This document shows, piece by piece, positions 16,474-24,444 of a DNA stretch of 64,000 bases. Location of the stretch: positions 1 through 64,000 of the forward strand of contig JAEEHW010000076.1 of the NCBI GenBank assembly GCA_016281055.1, written 5' to 3'. The stretch is from Prevotella sp. (GTDB lineage: Bacteria; Bacteroidota; Bacteroidia; Bacteroidales; Bacteroidaceae). The first letter of the stretch is position 1. Every line of letters starts with the position of its first letter. The translations under genes were made by a program, and so were the position numbers. The notes beneath the pieces are model-generated. The model was not told the DNA's origin, made no database searches, and saw only the letters and a list, made by a program, of their open reading frames with translations.

Positions 16474-16514
16474 TGAAGTATTTCTTTCGTCTGGTCTGGA
16501 GAAAAAGAAAAACT

Positions 16515-17003
16515 TTACCTATATTCTTCCGGCAATTCATCGCGCCAGTTAGGATAGGGGTCAGAGAGCAGTCCCTTGTTATAGAAATGGCGGTTGCCCG
16601 TAACCTCCGGTCCGAGCCAGGCGGGTTTCTCGAACGCCTCATCCTCGCTCTGCAGTTCTACTTCACAGAATAGCAGTCCGGCGTTGGCGCCGTGAAACTC
16701 ATCCACCTCGAAGGTATGGTTGCCCACAGGTACAAGGTGGCGTGTTTTCTCCACCAGTCCTCCTCGACACAGCTTCAGCATCTCGCGGGCATCCTCCAGC
16801 GGAATCTCTCGCTCAAACTCATAGCGAGATATGCCGTTGGCCGACGGTCCCTTGATGGTGAGGTATGCCTTGTCGCCGCGCAGACGAATCCGCACGGTGG
16901 CTCCCTTAACATCCATATACCCCTGGGCAATCTCAGACGATGAGGTCACCTCCTTAAGGAAACTGCCGTCTCTCTTCACGAGAAACTTGCGTTCTATTTC
17001 CAT
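16515..17003 (-). CDS. CYTH-domain protein (triphosphate tunnel enzyme family)
   Basis: The 162-residue protein starts with MEIERKFLVK, the ExExK signature of the CYTH superfamily, and contains alternating charged strands expected for a triphosphate tunnel metalloenzyme: TVRIRLRGDKAYLTIKG, YEFEREIPLEDAREMLKLC, FEVDEFHGANAGLLFCEVEL. Such enzymes hydrolyse inorganic tripolyphosphate, thiamine triphosphate or similar substrates. Class IV adenylate cyclases share the fold. The substrate cannot be told from the sequence. The upstream spacer is a 9-bp repeat with no promoter box seen. Confidence 0.9.
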   Translation of the reverse strand: MEIERKFLVKRDGSFLKEVTSSSEIAQGYMDVKGATVRIRLRGDKAYLTIKGPSANGISRYEFEREIPLEDAREMLKLCRGGLVEKTRHLVPVGNHTFEVDEFHGANAGLLFCEVELQSEDEAFEKPAWLGPEVTGNRHFYNKGLLSDPYPNWRDELPEEYR

Positions 17004-17021
17004 AGATCAAGTATGCTTTTT

Positions 17022-17093
17022 CGGAGTAATCGGAATTCTCGGAGTACTCAAAATATTCAGAATACTCGGAATACTCCGAGAAATCTGAGAATT
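17022..17093. repeat. 9-bp degenerate tandem repeat (8 units)
   Basis: Eight 9-bp units such as CGGAGTAAT, CGGAATTCT, CAGAATACT and CGGAATACT lie between the CYTH start and the stop of the small membrane protein. They belong to the CNGANTNNT family. Confidence 0.8.
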
Positions 17094-17108
17094 CCGTCAA
17101 TCTCTTAT

Positions 17109-17252
17109 TTACTGTATCGCTATGGTATATATGGCATACGCAGCACCCAGTGCCACCAGTATGCCGAATATCCAGTTGATGACGTTGCGTCCCTCTTGCT
17201 CTTTCTTCTCTGCGTAAGCCTTACGCTTTGCGTTGTTGTTTTTATTTGACAT
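17109..17252 (-). CDS. 47-residue single-pass membrane protein
   Basis: An ATG frame of 48 codons encodes MSNKNNNAKRKAYAEKKEQE followed by GRNVINWIFGILVALGAAYAIYTIAIQ. That is a highly charged cytoplasmic N-terminus and one C-terminal membrane helix, a tail-anchored layout. The clean start, clear hydrophobic helix and position between prfB remnant and CYTH gene support a real small gene. No function is known to me. Confidence 0.65.
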   Translation of the reverse strand: MSNKNNNAKRKAYAEKKEQEGRNVINWIFGILVALGAAYAIYTIAIQ

Positions 17253-17260
17253 AATATAAC

Positions 17261-17291
17261 CCCACCCCTTTACCCCTCCCGAGGGAGGGGA
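17261..17291. repeat. GC-rich palindrome remnant
   Basis: CCCCTCCCGAGGGAGGGG is a perfect 18-bp palindrome. It resembles the hairpin end of the palindromic element found twice inside the M20 gene, and may be an intergenic fragment of the same family. Confidence 0.45.
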
Positions 17292-17352
17292 GTAGTATGT
17301 ATTTGTGGGTATGACTACTTGTTGTTAGTATTTAAGATTTGATATTTCTTTA

Positions 17353-17408
17353 TTAAGCCTCCTTATTGTTCAGCTCCATGAGGTATGCCTTTATGAACCC
17401 GTCGAGCT
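17353..17408 (-). pseudogene. Duplicated 3' end of prfB
   Basis: The minus strand reads LDGFIKAYLMELNNK and then EA-stop. The same 15 residues end the complete prfB 2.6 kb away. Over 48 bp the two copies differ at five positions (GGG/GGA, TTC/TTT, ATA/ATC, TAC/TAT, CTC/CTG), all third-position synonymous. No start or upstream prfB sequence is present, so this is a fragment. With the real prfB end it brackets the PL11 lyase gene as a direct repeat. Confidence 0.85.
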
Positions 17409-17421
17409 CTCATCTATATTT

Positions 17422-19983
17422 TTATTTGAATATCTGTTTGCGCACAGAGCCATCTGCCATCTTCATAATGTAAACAGTGCCTGTAACTGGTTTTTCCTTC
17501 AGACGGATTCCCTGCAAGGTGTATATTCCTTCATTTCCCTTTTGTTCGTCAGCACGATAAGAAGATATTGCCGATGCATTCTGGTTGAAAGAACTTCCCA
17601 ACACATAAGAGTCAGCACCTGGGTAGGTTGAACTGAATCCGAACAATCCGTAAGCGGTACCACCAGGAACTTTCCACGAACCATCAGTCTTGTAGAAACC
17701 TACACCTCTGTTACCATCGCGGAATTCATAAACATATTTATATGAAGCCTGCGAAGCAGAAACTGTAACGATGGAATCGCAATAAAATCCCTTAACATAA
17801 GTATTTGATGGTTTAGAGTTTGCTGCAACTGCTGTCGGAACGAATACAGGATTCTTCTCCTTAGAGTTGAATACTATAGGCATGTTGGCTCCTATCACCT
17901 TTCCTGCTTCGATAGCAGAAACCTTCAGCGTATCATATCCTTCTTCATACTCATATTCTGTTACAGAATAAGCTGTCACACCTTCCGGTACTATTACAGG
18001 ATATGTCACATAGATGGCACCCCAGTATTTTCCATAGTTGTCTGGTGTATCCTCCACTTCAAACGTCTCTGCAGTAATTTTCTTTGATTCGCGCAGGTTA
18101 TAACCCAGGTGAGGTGGTTGGTTGTAGCAGCAGTTTTCAGCTATTATCTGTGCTCTATAGTCAATATCATCGAGCAGATGTGGCACAATATAATCTGTCT
18201 GATAGTTCGTAGCATTCACTACCAGCCGGTAACCAGTAGTTCCTCCTTCTGACCAGCAGATCACCTCTTCACGCCAGTCACCAAAAACATCTCCCAACAG
18301 GCAGGCATTATTCTTTGTAGCATTATTGGTTCTTCCGTATGTATAGTTGCTTCCATTTACGCAGCCCGTCAATCTGTCAAAGTTCTTTAACGAAGGATTC
18401 CAAGTCTCAAGGACACCTTTTCCCCAGAAGTCATCACCCAGTGTTCCCGTCCAGTATAAGCGATCCTGTGCAGGAGCGCGACCATCCCAAGTCTTTGAGT
18501 CAACTACGCTGTTTCCTTCTTTATCAAAGATGTTTAACCAAGCAGAAGCCTGCCACAAGGCATCATCCCTCTCAGGGTCGAAGTTAGCCATAAATCCACG
18601 GTCAGTATCTCCTGAGGCAGTCTGGTGCAACAACAGCTTACCAGTAGTAGCATCTCGATAATCTATACCAAAAGGACTATCCCCATGCACCATGAATGCC
18701 TCCAGTCCTGGCCGATTAGGATCGAAGTCACTCACATGTAGGGCTTCACCATATTTTAAGCCTGTACGATAGAGTGTTGTACCGTCAGGCTTCAAGGCTC
18801 CTGAGCCGTATGTTATCTCCTGCTTGCCATCAAGGTTTACATCAGCTACAGCAAACCAGAAACCGCCTTCACCATATACTGTTTCTGTAAGTTGCTGTGT
18901 CGTTCCATCAGCATACTTCACTTCACCATTATCTACAGCAAGAGCTCTGTGTATCCAGCGCAGGGTGAGATCTGTTCCATTCCAGTCATAAGCACCTATG
19001 AAAGCGCCATTATACTGTCCGCGAGCAAAGATACCACTTGGGTTCCCATCCTTTCCGTCCAGCCATGCTATACCGGCAAGATACCTCTCAGAGCGGTTTT
19101 GTCTACTATCCCACCAGTATGATGACCCTGCAGCATAGTCTGTATGATAAGGAATAGTCTTCAGTTCTGCACCATTGCGGCCATCAAATACAGTAATCCA
19201 TTCCTCACCAGATTCTTGCTTCCCTCTTGAATTGAGGTAGTTGCCAGTAGGATCTTTATCTACACTAAGATATTTACCCTCTCCATCAATGGCTCCATGC
19301 CCTGTCTTAATCATTAATTCTCCATATCCATCGCCGTCGAAGTCCCATGCTACGAAGGAAGAACTGTGTGCTGATGAGAACATATTCGGTCCACCAGTTA
19401 GAATCCACAGACGTTTGCCATTCATCTTGTAGCATCCGAAGTATTCGGGAGAAGTAATACCAGTTGATGCAACATCCTTTTCGTTTGAAGGACTCCACTT
19501 CAGTATTATCTCATACTCCCCGTCGCCATCCATATCGCAGATAGAGGCATCATTCGGAGTGTATGTGGCTCCCCTGCCCCAGATATCTTCAGGAGCACCA
19601 CCTTCAAGGTCTATGTATGTCACCTGTGAAGACCAAGCCTTACAGGTATCTCGTTCTACTATCTCGTTATTTTCATTATACACTTCCAGGCGATAGTACG
19701 TTGATGTTCTTCCGCTGGAATGGGCGAAATTAGTCTTGCCGATGATGAAGTCACCACTGTTCAGTGTAGAATTTATGGTTGCAGCATTGGTGCCATAATA
19801 CAATCTAAACTTATAGTTTCTATTATCATATGCTCTTGCACGCCATGAAACCAGGTTTCCTGAGCCTCCTGACAGTGACAGGTCTATAGCCACGAGTCCA
19901 CGTTTCAAAGGTGTTGCAGCAGGTTTTGGAAAAGCAGTTGCAGCCAAAAACATAAAAATTAAGACTATCAGGTTCCTTTTCAT
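17422..19983 (-). CDS. Rhamnogalacturonan lyase, polysaccharide lyase family 11
   Basis: The 853-residue secreted protein (signal peptide MKRNLIVLIFMFLAATAFPKP) matches PL11 lyases such as Bacillus YesW, which cleave the rhamnose-galacturonate backbone of rhamnogalacturonan I by beta-elimination. The N-terminal beta domain contains RGLVAIDLSLSGGSGNLVSW and YRLEVYNENNE. The propeller shows calcium-binding repeats DMDGDGEYEIILKW, DFDGDGYGELMIKTG, DVNLDGKQEITYGSG and LLGDVFGDWREEVICW. The C-terminal 200 residues end in GIYTLQGIRLKEKP...SVRKQIFK, a short terminal module common on secreted Prevotella proteins. The gene sits between prfB and a duplicated prfB tail, which suggests it was acquired. 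No promoter box was seen in the 31-bp gap after prfB. Confidence 0.93.
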   Translation of the reverse strand: MKRNLIVLIFMFLAATAFPKPAATPLKRGLVAIDLSLSGGSGNLVSWRARAYDNRNYKFRLYYGTNAATINSTLNSGDFIIGKTNFAHSSGRTSTYYRLEVYNENNEIVERDTCKAWSSQVTYIDLEGGAPEDIWGRGATYTPNDASICDMDGDGEYEIILKWSPSNEKDVASTGITSPEYFGCYKMNGKRLWILTGGPNMFSSAHSSSFVAWDFDGDGYGELMIKTGHGAIDGEGKYLSVDKDPTGNYLNSRGKQESGEEWITVFDGRNGAELKTIPYHTDYAAGSSYWWDSRQNRSERYLAGIAWLDGKDGNPSGIFARGQYNGAFIGAYDWNGTDLTLRWIHRALAVDNGEVKYADGTTQQLTETVYGEGGFWFAVADVNLDGKQEITYGSGALKPDGTTLYRTGLKYGEALHVSDFDPNRPGLEAFMVHGDSPFGIDYRDATTGKLLLHQTASGDTDRGFMANFDPERDDALWQASAWLNIFDKEGNSVVDSKTWDGRAPAQDRLYWTGTLGDDFWGKGVLETWNPSLKNFDRLTGCVNGSNYTYGRTNNATKNNACLLGDVFGDWREEVICWSEGGTTGYRLVVNATNYQTDYIVPHLLDDIDYRAQIIAENCCYNQPPHLGYNLRESKKITAETFEVEDTPDNYGKYWGAIYVTYPVIVPEGVTAYSVTEYEYEEGYDTLKVSAIEAGKVIGANMPIVFNSKEKNPVFVPTAVAANSKPSNTYVKGFYCDSIVTVSASQASYKYVYEFRDGNRGVGFYKTDGSWKVPGGTAYGLFGFSSTYPGADSYVLGSSFNQNASAISSYRADEQKGNEGIYTLQGIRLKEKPVTGTVYIMKMADGSVRKQIFK

Positions 19984-20014
19984 AATAAATACTTTCTTGA
20001 TTAATGTACGTTTG

Positions 20015-21139
20015 TTAGTCCTTATTGTTCAGCTCCATCAGATATGCCTTGATAAATCCGTCGAGCTTACCGTCCATCACTGCGTCAACGTCAGATGTCT
20101 GATAGTTTGTGCGATGGTCCTTCACGCGGCGGTCGTCAAACACGTATGAGCGTATCTGCGAACCCCATTCTATCTTCATCTTTCCTGCCTCGATGGCTGC
20201 CTGGGCCTCCATGCGCTTCTTCATGGCGCGGTCATAAAGCTGCGACTTCAGCAAGCGCATGGCGTTCTCACGGTTCTGCTGCTGCTTGCGGCTCTCGGTG
20301 TTGGCAATGAGTATCTCCTCCTCCTCGCCGGTGTCGGGGTCTTGATACATATAGCGTAGGCGCACGCCGGTCTCCACCTTGTTCACGTTCTGACCACCAG
20401 CACCGCTTGAGCGGAAGGTGTCCCATGATATGCGTGAAGGGTCAACATACACTTCGATGGTGTCGTCAACGAGCGGTGTTACAAAGACAGAGGCAAAGCT
20501 GGTCATACGCTTGCCCTGCGCGTTGTACGGACTCACGCGCACCAGACGGTGCACGCCGCTCTCCGATTTTAGGTAGCCGTAGGCGTAGTCGGCACTGCCG
20601 GTGTTCTCTATCTGCATGGTCACCGACTTGATGCCGGCATCGTCAGCCTCCAGCAGGTCAACGATGGTGCATTTGTAACCACCTTTCTCTGCCCAGCGCA
20701 TATACATACGCATGAGCATCTGCGCCCAGTCCTGCGCTTCGGTACCGCCGGCACCAGAGTTTATCTTCAGTACTGCGTCCATAGGGTCTTCCTCCTGGCG
20801 CAGCATATTCTTCAGTTCAAGGTCTTCAATGGCTTCCAGCGCACGGTCGTATGCCTGGTCCACCTCTTCCTCGGTGGCCATCTCCTCACGGTAGAACTCC
20901 ATGGCGAGGTCCAGTTCTTCAGCTGCCGTGCTCACCTCCTTGTATCCGTCAATCCATTTCTTCAGTTCGCCCACCACCTTCATCTGCGCGCGGGCGCGGT
21001 CGGGGTCATCCCAAAAGTCGGGAGCCTGCGTACGCAGGTCCTCCTCTTCAAATTCAATCTTTTTCCTGTCAATGTCGAGATAGCGTGCCAATGCTTCTGC
21101 ACGCTCACGGATGTCTTTCTGTTGATCTTGTGTTATCAT
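20015..21139 (-). CDS. prfB: Peptide chain release factor 2
   Basis: RF2 recognises UGA and UAA and releases the finished peptide. The 374-residue protein has an N-terminal coiled domain, the NSGAGGTEAQDWAQMLMRMYMRWAE segment, SPYNAQGKR in the place of the SPF recognition loop, and the catalytic RSSGAGGQNVNKVETGVRL with the GGQ motif. Many RF2 genes need a +1 frameshift at CTTTGAC near codon 25. Here the matching position (Y20-L21-D22) reads TAT CTC GAC in frame, so no frameshift is required. It follows the acyl-CoA ligase gene by 10 bp. Confidence 0.96.
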   Translation of the reverse strand: MITQDQQKDIRERAEALARYLDIDRKKIEFEEEDLRTQAPDFWDDPDRARAQMKVVGELKKWIDGYKEVSTAAEELDLAMEFYREEMATEEEVDQAYDRALEAIEDLELKNMLRQEEDPMDAVLKINSGAGGTEAQDWAQMLMRMYMRWAEKGGYKCTIVDLLEADDAGIKSVTMQIENTGSADYAYGYLKSESGVHRLVRVSPYNAQGKRMTSFASVFVTPLVDDTIEVYVDPSRISWDTFRSSGAGGQNVNKVETGVRLRYMYQDPDTGEEEEILIANTESRKQQQNRENAMRLLKSQLYDRAMKKRMEAQAAIEAGKMKIEWGSQIRSYVFDDRRVKDHRTNYQTSDVDAVMDGKLDGFIKAYLMELNNKD

Positions 21140-21149
21140 TGTCTGTTAA

Positions 21150-22958
21150 TTATTCTTCATACATCTTCTCAATCACCTCGGCGTAGTTCTTTATTATCAC
21201 GGGGCGGCGGGTCTTGAGAGTGTTGGTGAGTTCGCCGTTCTCCATCGTGAATGGCTCGGTGAGCAGAGTGAAACGCTTCACCTGCTCGTATCCTGCCAAA
21301 CCCTGCTGCAGGGTATTGATGCGCTCCATGAGCATGGCCTGTATCTTCTCGTTGGCACAGAGGTCCGCACGACCCGTGAACGGTATGCCGTTCTCTCGTG
21401 CGTATTCCTCAAGCAATGCGTAGGCAGGCACTATCAGTGCGGAGACAAACTTACGCTCGTCAGCGATGACGGCTATCTGCTCGATGTATTTGTCAACGAG
21501 CAGTTTTGACTCTACAGCCTGTGGCGCCACATACTTGCCGTTGCTGGTCTTATACAGGTCTTTTATGCGCTCCGTAAGATACAGTTCGCCGTCCTTCAGG
21601 TAACCGGCGTCGCCAGTGCGGAAGAAACCGTCCTCAGTAAACGATTCCTTATTGATGGCATCGCGATTGTAGTAGCCGCGCGTGATGGTGGGTCCCTTGA
21701 GGAGTATCTCGCTGTTCTCGCCTATCTTTATCTCTATGCCGTTGATGGGACGCCCCACAGAACCTATGGTGTAAGGCTCGTCGCGGTGGTCGCACGAAAC
21801 AGTGGCAAGACTTTCCGTCAGTCCGTAACCCACAATCATGTTGAGTCCCAGACAGTGAACGAACTCTTCCACTTCCTTCGATACCACGGCACCTGCGGTA
21901 GGGAAGATATTCGGGTGTACCAGTCCGAACTGCTTGCGCACTATAGACAGCAATGTCTTGTTGACCATAGCATATTTCATGCGCAATGCAAGTGAAGGCT
22001 TCTTTCCTGCCGCCTTACATTCGATGTTGTACTTGTGACTGATTGCCAGTCCGTCCTTGAACATCTTCTTATGTAAGGCAGAGGCATTGTCTATCTTCTC
22101 CTGCACACCGGCATACACCTTTTCCCAGAAGCGCGGCACGGCCGACATACATGTGGGATGTGTCTCGCGCATGGACTGCTGTATCTCACGCGGATTGGTA
22201 TTGATGATAAGCGTGGCGCCCTCTGTGAGTGCGAGGAAGTCCCATCCACGCTCGAAGATATGCGTTATCGGCAGGAATGTTATCACGCGGTCGTCCTCAC
22301 CCACCGGCACGCACTCATCATTTGCCTTGAAGGCTGCCATATACTGACCGTGGGTAAGTATCACGCCCTTTGACTCTCCCGTGGTGCCTGATGTGTAAAG
22401 GATATTGGCGATGTCATCTTCATTTCGTGAGGAGTGAAGGGCAGAGAGTGAAGAATCTAAAGCTGCATCTTCATTTCCTGCAATGAAGTCATTGAAATAC
22501 TGCGATGTGGTATCATGCTCTGCCAGTGTCACAGTAGGGTCGTAAATAACTATGCGTTCCAACGTAGGACAGAGGGCCTGCACACGGCGTGCCTTGTCAT
22601 ACTGCTCCTGTTCGCCAACGAAGAACAAACGTATCTGCGCATCGTTGATGACATACTGCAACTGCTGTTCAGAACTCGTGGCATAGAACGGTATCGTCAC
22701 TGCACGTATTCCGAATGCACCAAAGTCGGTGTATATGTATTCCAGCGAATTCTGCGAGAATACACCGACATTCTCCTGTACCTTCACCCCTGCGCGAAGC
22801 ATAGCCAGCGACACACGCCGTGCATTGTCAGCGAAGACCTTCCATGAGGCCTTCTTCCATACAGTGCCGCCGAAGTCCTTGTACTCAAACACGGTCTTGT
22901 TGCCGTATTTCTTCGCCTGTTCGTATGGCAGGCGCGCCAGGTGACATAATGTTTGCAT
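21150..22958 (-). CDS. Long-chain fatty acid--CoA ligase (AMP-binding)
   Basis: This acyl-activating enzyme forms acyl-AMP and then acyl-CoA. Seen motifs are the P-loop-like ILYTSGTTGESKGVILTHGQ, the ITFLPITHIFERGWD segment, the A5-type VGYGLTESLATVSCD, TGDAGYLKDGELYLTERIKDLYKTSNGKYVAPQ with the hinge region, and a C-terminal lid. The ATG of MQTLCHLARLPYEQAKK is chosen (602 residues). An in-frame TTG nine codons upstream falls at the predicted transcription start and is unlikely. FadD-like enzymes of about 600 residues in Bacteroidetes activate long-chain fatty acids. The chain length is not certain. Confidence 0.93.
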   Translation of the reverse strand: MQTLCHLARLPYEQAKKYGNKTVFEYKDFGGTVWKKASWKVFADNARRVSLAMLRAGVKVQENVGVFSQNSLEYIYTDFGAFGIRAVTIPFYATSSEQQLQYVINDAQIRLFFVGEQEQYDKARRVQALCPTLERIVIYDPTVTLAEHDTTSQYFNDFIAGNEDAALDSSLSALHSSRNEDDIANILYTSGTTGESKGVILTHGQYMAAFKANDECVPVGEDDRVITFLPITHIFERGWDFLALTEGATLIINTNPREIQQSMRETHPTCMSAVPRFWEKVYAGVQEKIDNASALHKKMFKDGLAISHKYNIECKAAGKKPSLALRMKYAMVNKTLLSIVRKQFGLVHPNIFPTAGAVVSKEVEEFVHCLGLNMIVGYGLTESLATVSCDHRDEPYTIGSVGRPINGIEIKIGENSEILLKGPTITRGYYNRDAINKESFTEDGFFRTGDAGYLKDGELYLTERIKDLYKTSNGKYVAPQAVESKLLVDKYIEQIAVIADERKFVSALIVPAYALLEEYARENGIPFTGRADLCANEKIQAMLMERINTLQQGLAGYEQVKRFTLLTEPFTMENGELTNTLKTRRPVIIKNYAEVIEKMYEE

Positions 22959-22989
22959 AGCAGTTTCAATTGTTATTGGTTTCAACTTG

Positions 22990-23021
22990 CAAAAATAAGA
23001 AAAAACTTTCAGATAGCCAAA
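22990..23021 (-). promoter_or_regulatory. Promoter of the acyl-CoA ligase gene
   Basis: TATTTTTG (-7) with TTTG exactly 20 bp upstream on the minus strand. The predicted start of transcription is about 28 bp before the chosen ATG and rules out the longer TTG-initiated frame. Confidence 0.78.
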
Positions 23022-23060
23022 TTTTCCTCTAAAATATATATTTATTTCATGAAATATTCG

Positions 23061-23068
23061 TAATTTTG
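23061..23068 (+). promoter_or_regulatory. -7 box of the M20 gene, near-leaderless
   Basis: TAATTTTG lies only 9 bp before the ATG. With transcription starting a few bases after the box, the mRNA leader would be about 5 nt. No clear -33 box was seen. Confidence 0.55.
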
Positions 23069-23077
23069 CAATCAGAT

Positions 23078-24379
23078 ATGAAAAAGACAGTTATAGATAA
23101 GGATGTATTGGAAAGATACGTCAGCGATGCCGTTGAACTGTTGAAGCGCCTCATCAGCACTCCCCGCGTGAGCCGCGACGAGACCGCTGCAGCAGACATC
23201 ATGGAGCAGACCATGCGCCAGTATGGCTATGAGTCTGAGCGCAAGGGTAACAACCTGTGGATACGTTCCAGCAACTGGGACGACAGCAAGCCCACCATCA
23301 TGCTCAATGCTCACATCGACACCGTGAAGCCCGTGGCCACATGGACACGCGACCCCTTTACGCCAAGCATCGAGGGTGACCGCCTATACGGACTGGGATC
23401 CAACGACTGCGGCGGCGGACTGGTAAGCCTGCTGCAGGTGTTCAGGATTCTGACCCAAAAGCCCCTCCCCGCGGGGGAGAAAAAGCCCCTCCCTACCCTC
23501 CCCGTGGGGGAGGGGAAGAAACTACCTTCGTCAAATGATAGCTCTGAGGAAGCAGGTAATATCATACCCTCCACCACACGGAAGGTTGGAAGGGACTTCA
23601 ACCTCATCTACCTCGCCTCATGTGAGGAAGAGGTAAGCGGTGCAGGAGGCATAAGGAGTGTACTGCAACAACAGCCCCTCCCTACCCTCCCCGCGGGGGA
23701 GGGGGATAAATCACCTTCGTTAAATGACAACTCTGAGAAAGTATGTAGTGTCATACCCTCCACCTCGGGGAGGGCAGGGAAGGACTTGATTGCCATCGTA
23801 GGTGAGCCTACGGGCATGCAGCCTGCCATTGCTGAGCGCGGACTGATGGTTATTGACGGCACTGCGCACGGCAAGAGCGGACATGCTGCACGCAACGAAG
23901 GCGTGAATGCCATATATGAAGCGCTCGACGACTTGATGTTCATCCGTGAATATAAGTTTGAGAAGGTGAGTGACCTGCTCGGACCTACAAAGATGCAGTG
24001 CACCGTAGTGAACAGCGGTACGCAGCATAACGTGGTGCCTGACGAATGTAAGTTTATCATCGACGTGCGCACAAACGAGCATTATACAAACGAAGAGGTG
24101 TTTGAGTTTCTGCAAGGCAAACTGAAGAGCGAGATAAAGGCACGCTCCTTCCACCTGCACTCATCGAGCATTCCACGCACACATCCGCTGATACAACGCT
24201 GCATTAAGATGGGTATGGAGCCTTTCGGTTCACCCACACTGTCAGATCAGGCCCTGATGCGTTTCCCATCGTTCAAGTTAGGACCAGGTGAAAGCAGTCG
24301 CTCACACAGCGCCGACGAATACATCTGCATATCAGAGATACGCGATGCAATAGAAAAATATCTGCAGTTACTCAGATAA
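23078..24379 (+). CDS. M20-family amidohydrolase (ArgE-like) with two in-frame repeat insertions
   Basis: M20 metalloenzymes cleave acyl groups or peptides. ArgE-like members deacylate N-acetylornithine or relatives. Seen are MLNAHIDTVKP (metal ligand His and Asp), GLGSNDCGGGL (bridging Asp), SCEEEVSGAGG (catalytic Glu pair), VGEPTG, GKSGHAARNEGVNA and SRSHSADEYI. Two extra segments, residues 128-174 and 199-237, are related to each other (PLPTLPxGEG...IIPST...GKD/GRD) and interrupt loops. Without them the length is about 347, as expected. All catalytic motifs are intact, so the enzyme may still be active. The ATG is chosen over an upstream TTG that lies inside the promoter box. Confidence 0.88.
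   Translation: MKKTVIDKDVLERYVSDAVELLKRLISTPRVSRDETAAADIMEQTMRQYGYESERKGNNLWIRSSNWDDSKPTIMLNAHIDTVKPVATWTRDPFTPSIEGDRLYGLGSNDCGGGLVSLLQVFRILTQKPLPAGEKKPLPTLPVGEGKKLPSSNDSSEEAGNIIPSTTRKVGRDFNLIYLASCEEEVSGAGGIRSVLQQQPLPTLPAGEGDKSPSLNDNSEKVCSVIPSTSGRAGKDLIAIVGEPTGMQPAIAERGLMVIDGTAHGKSGHAARNEGVNAIYEALDDLMFIREYKFEKVSDLLGPTKMQCTVVNSGTQHNVVPDECKFIIDVRTNEHYTNEEVFEFLQGKLKSEIKARSFHLHSSSIPRTHPLIQRCIKMGMEPFGSPTLSDQALMRFPSFKLGPGESSRSHSADEYICISEIRDAIEKYLQLLR
23459..23599. repeat. In-frame palindromic element, copy 1
   Basis: The element begins with a GC-rich hairpin (CCCTACCCTCCCCGTGGGGGAGGGG region), preceded by a short extra partial copy of the hairpin. A middle containing CACCTTCGTCAAATGA-like sequence follows, and the end CATACCCTCC...GGAAGGTTGGAAGGG pairs back toward the start. 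It is translated as 47 residues. Confidence 0.8.
23672..23788. repeat. In-frame palindromic element, copy 2
   Basis: This copy is cleaner. CCCTCCCTACCCTCCCCG at the left is nearly complementary to CGGGGAGGGCAGGGAAGG at the right, so the ends form an 18-bp inverted repeat, and the left end also forms its own hairpin. The sequence is translated as 39 residues in the same frame as copy 1. Confidence 0.82.
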
Positions 24380-24408
24380 AAGAATATAAAGGAATAATAA
24401 AAACAAAA

Positions 24409-24444
24409 AAACGGCATCACACTATCGGTAGTGCGGTGCCGTTT
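24409..24444. terminator. Bidirectional terminator between the M20 gene and dgt
   Basis: A 16-bp stem with few mismatches (AAACGGCATCACACTA / TAGTGCGGTGCCGTTT) and a 4-nt loop has T runs on the minus side and A runs on the other. It overlaps the last codons of dgt. Confidence 0.8.

Noticed and set aside
16437..16673. Short frames on both strands at the end of the 362-bp element
   Set aside because: They span the element edge and the antisense of the CYTH gene, and are not shared with the second copy.
23078..24379. The M20 gene as a pseudogene broken by repeats
   Set aside because: Both insertions keep the frame and every catalytic motif is present.
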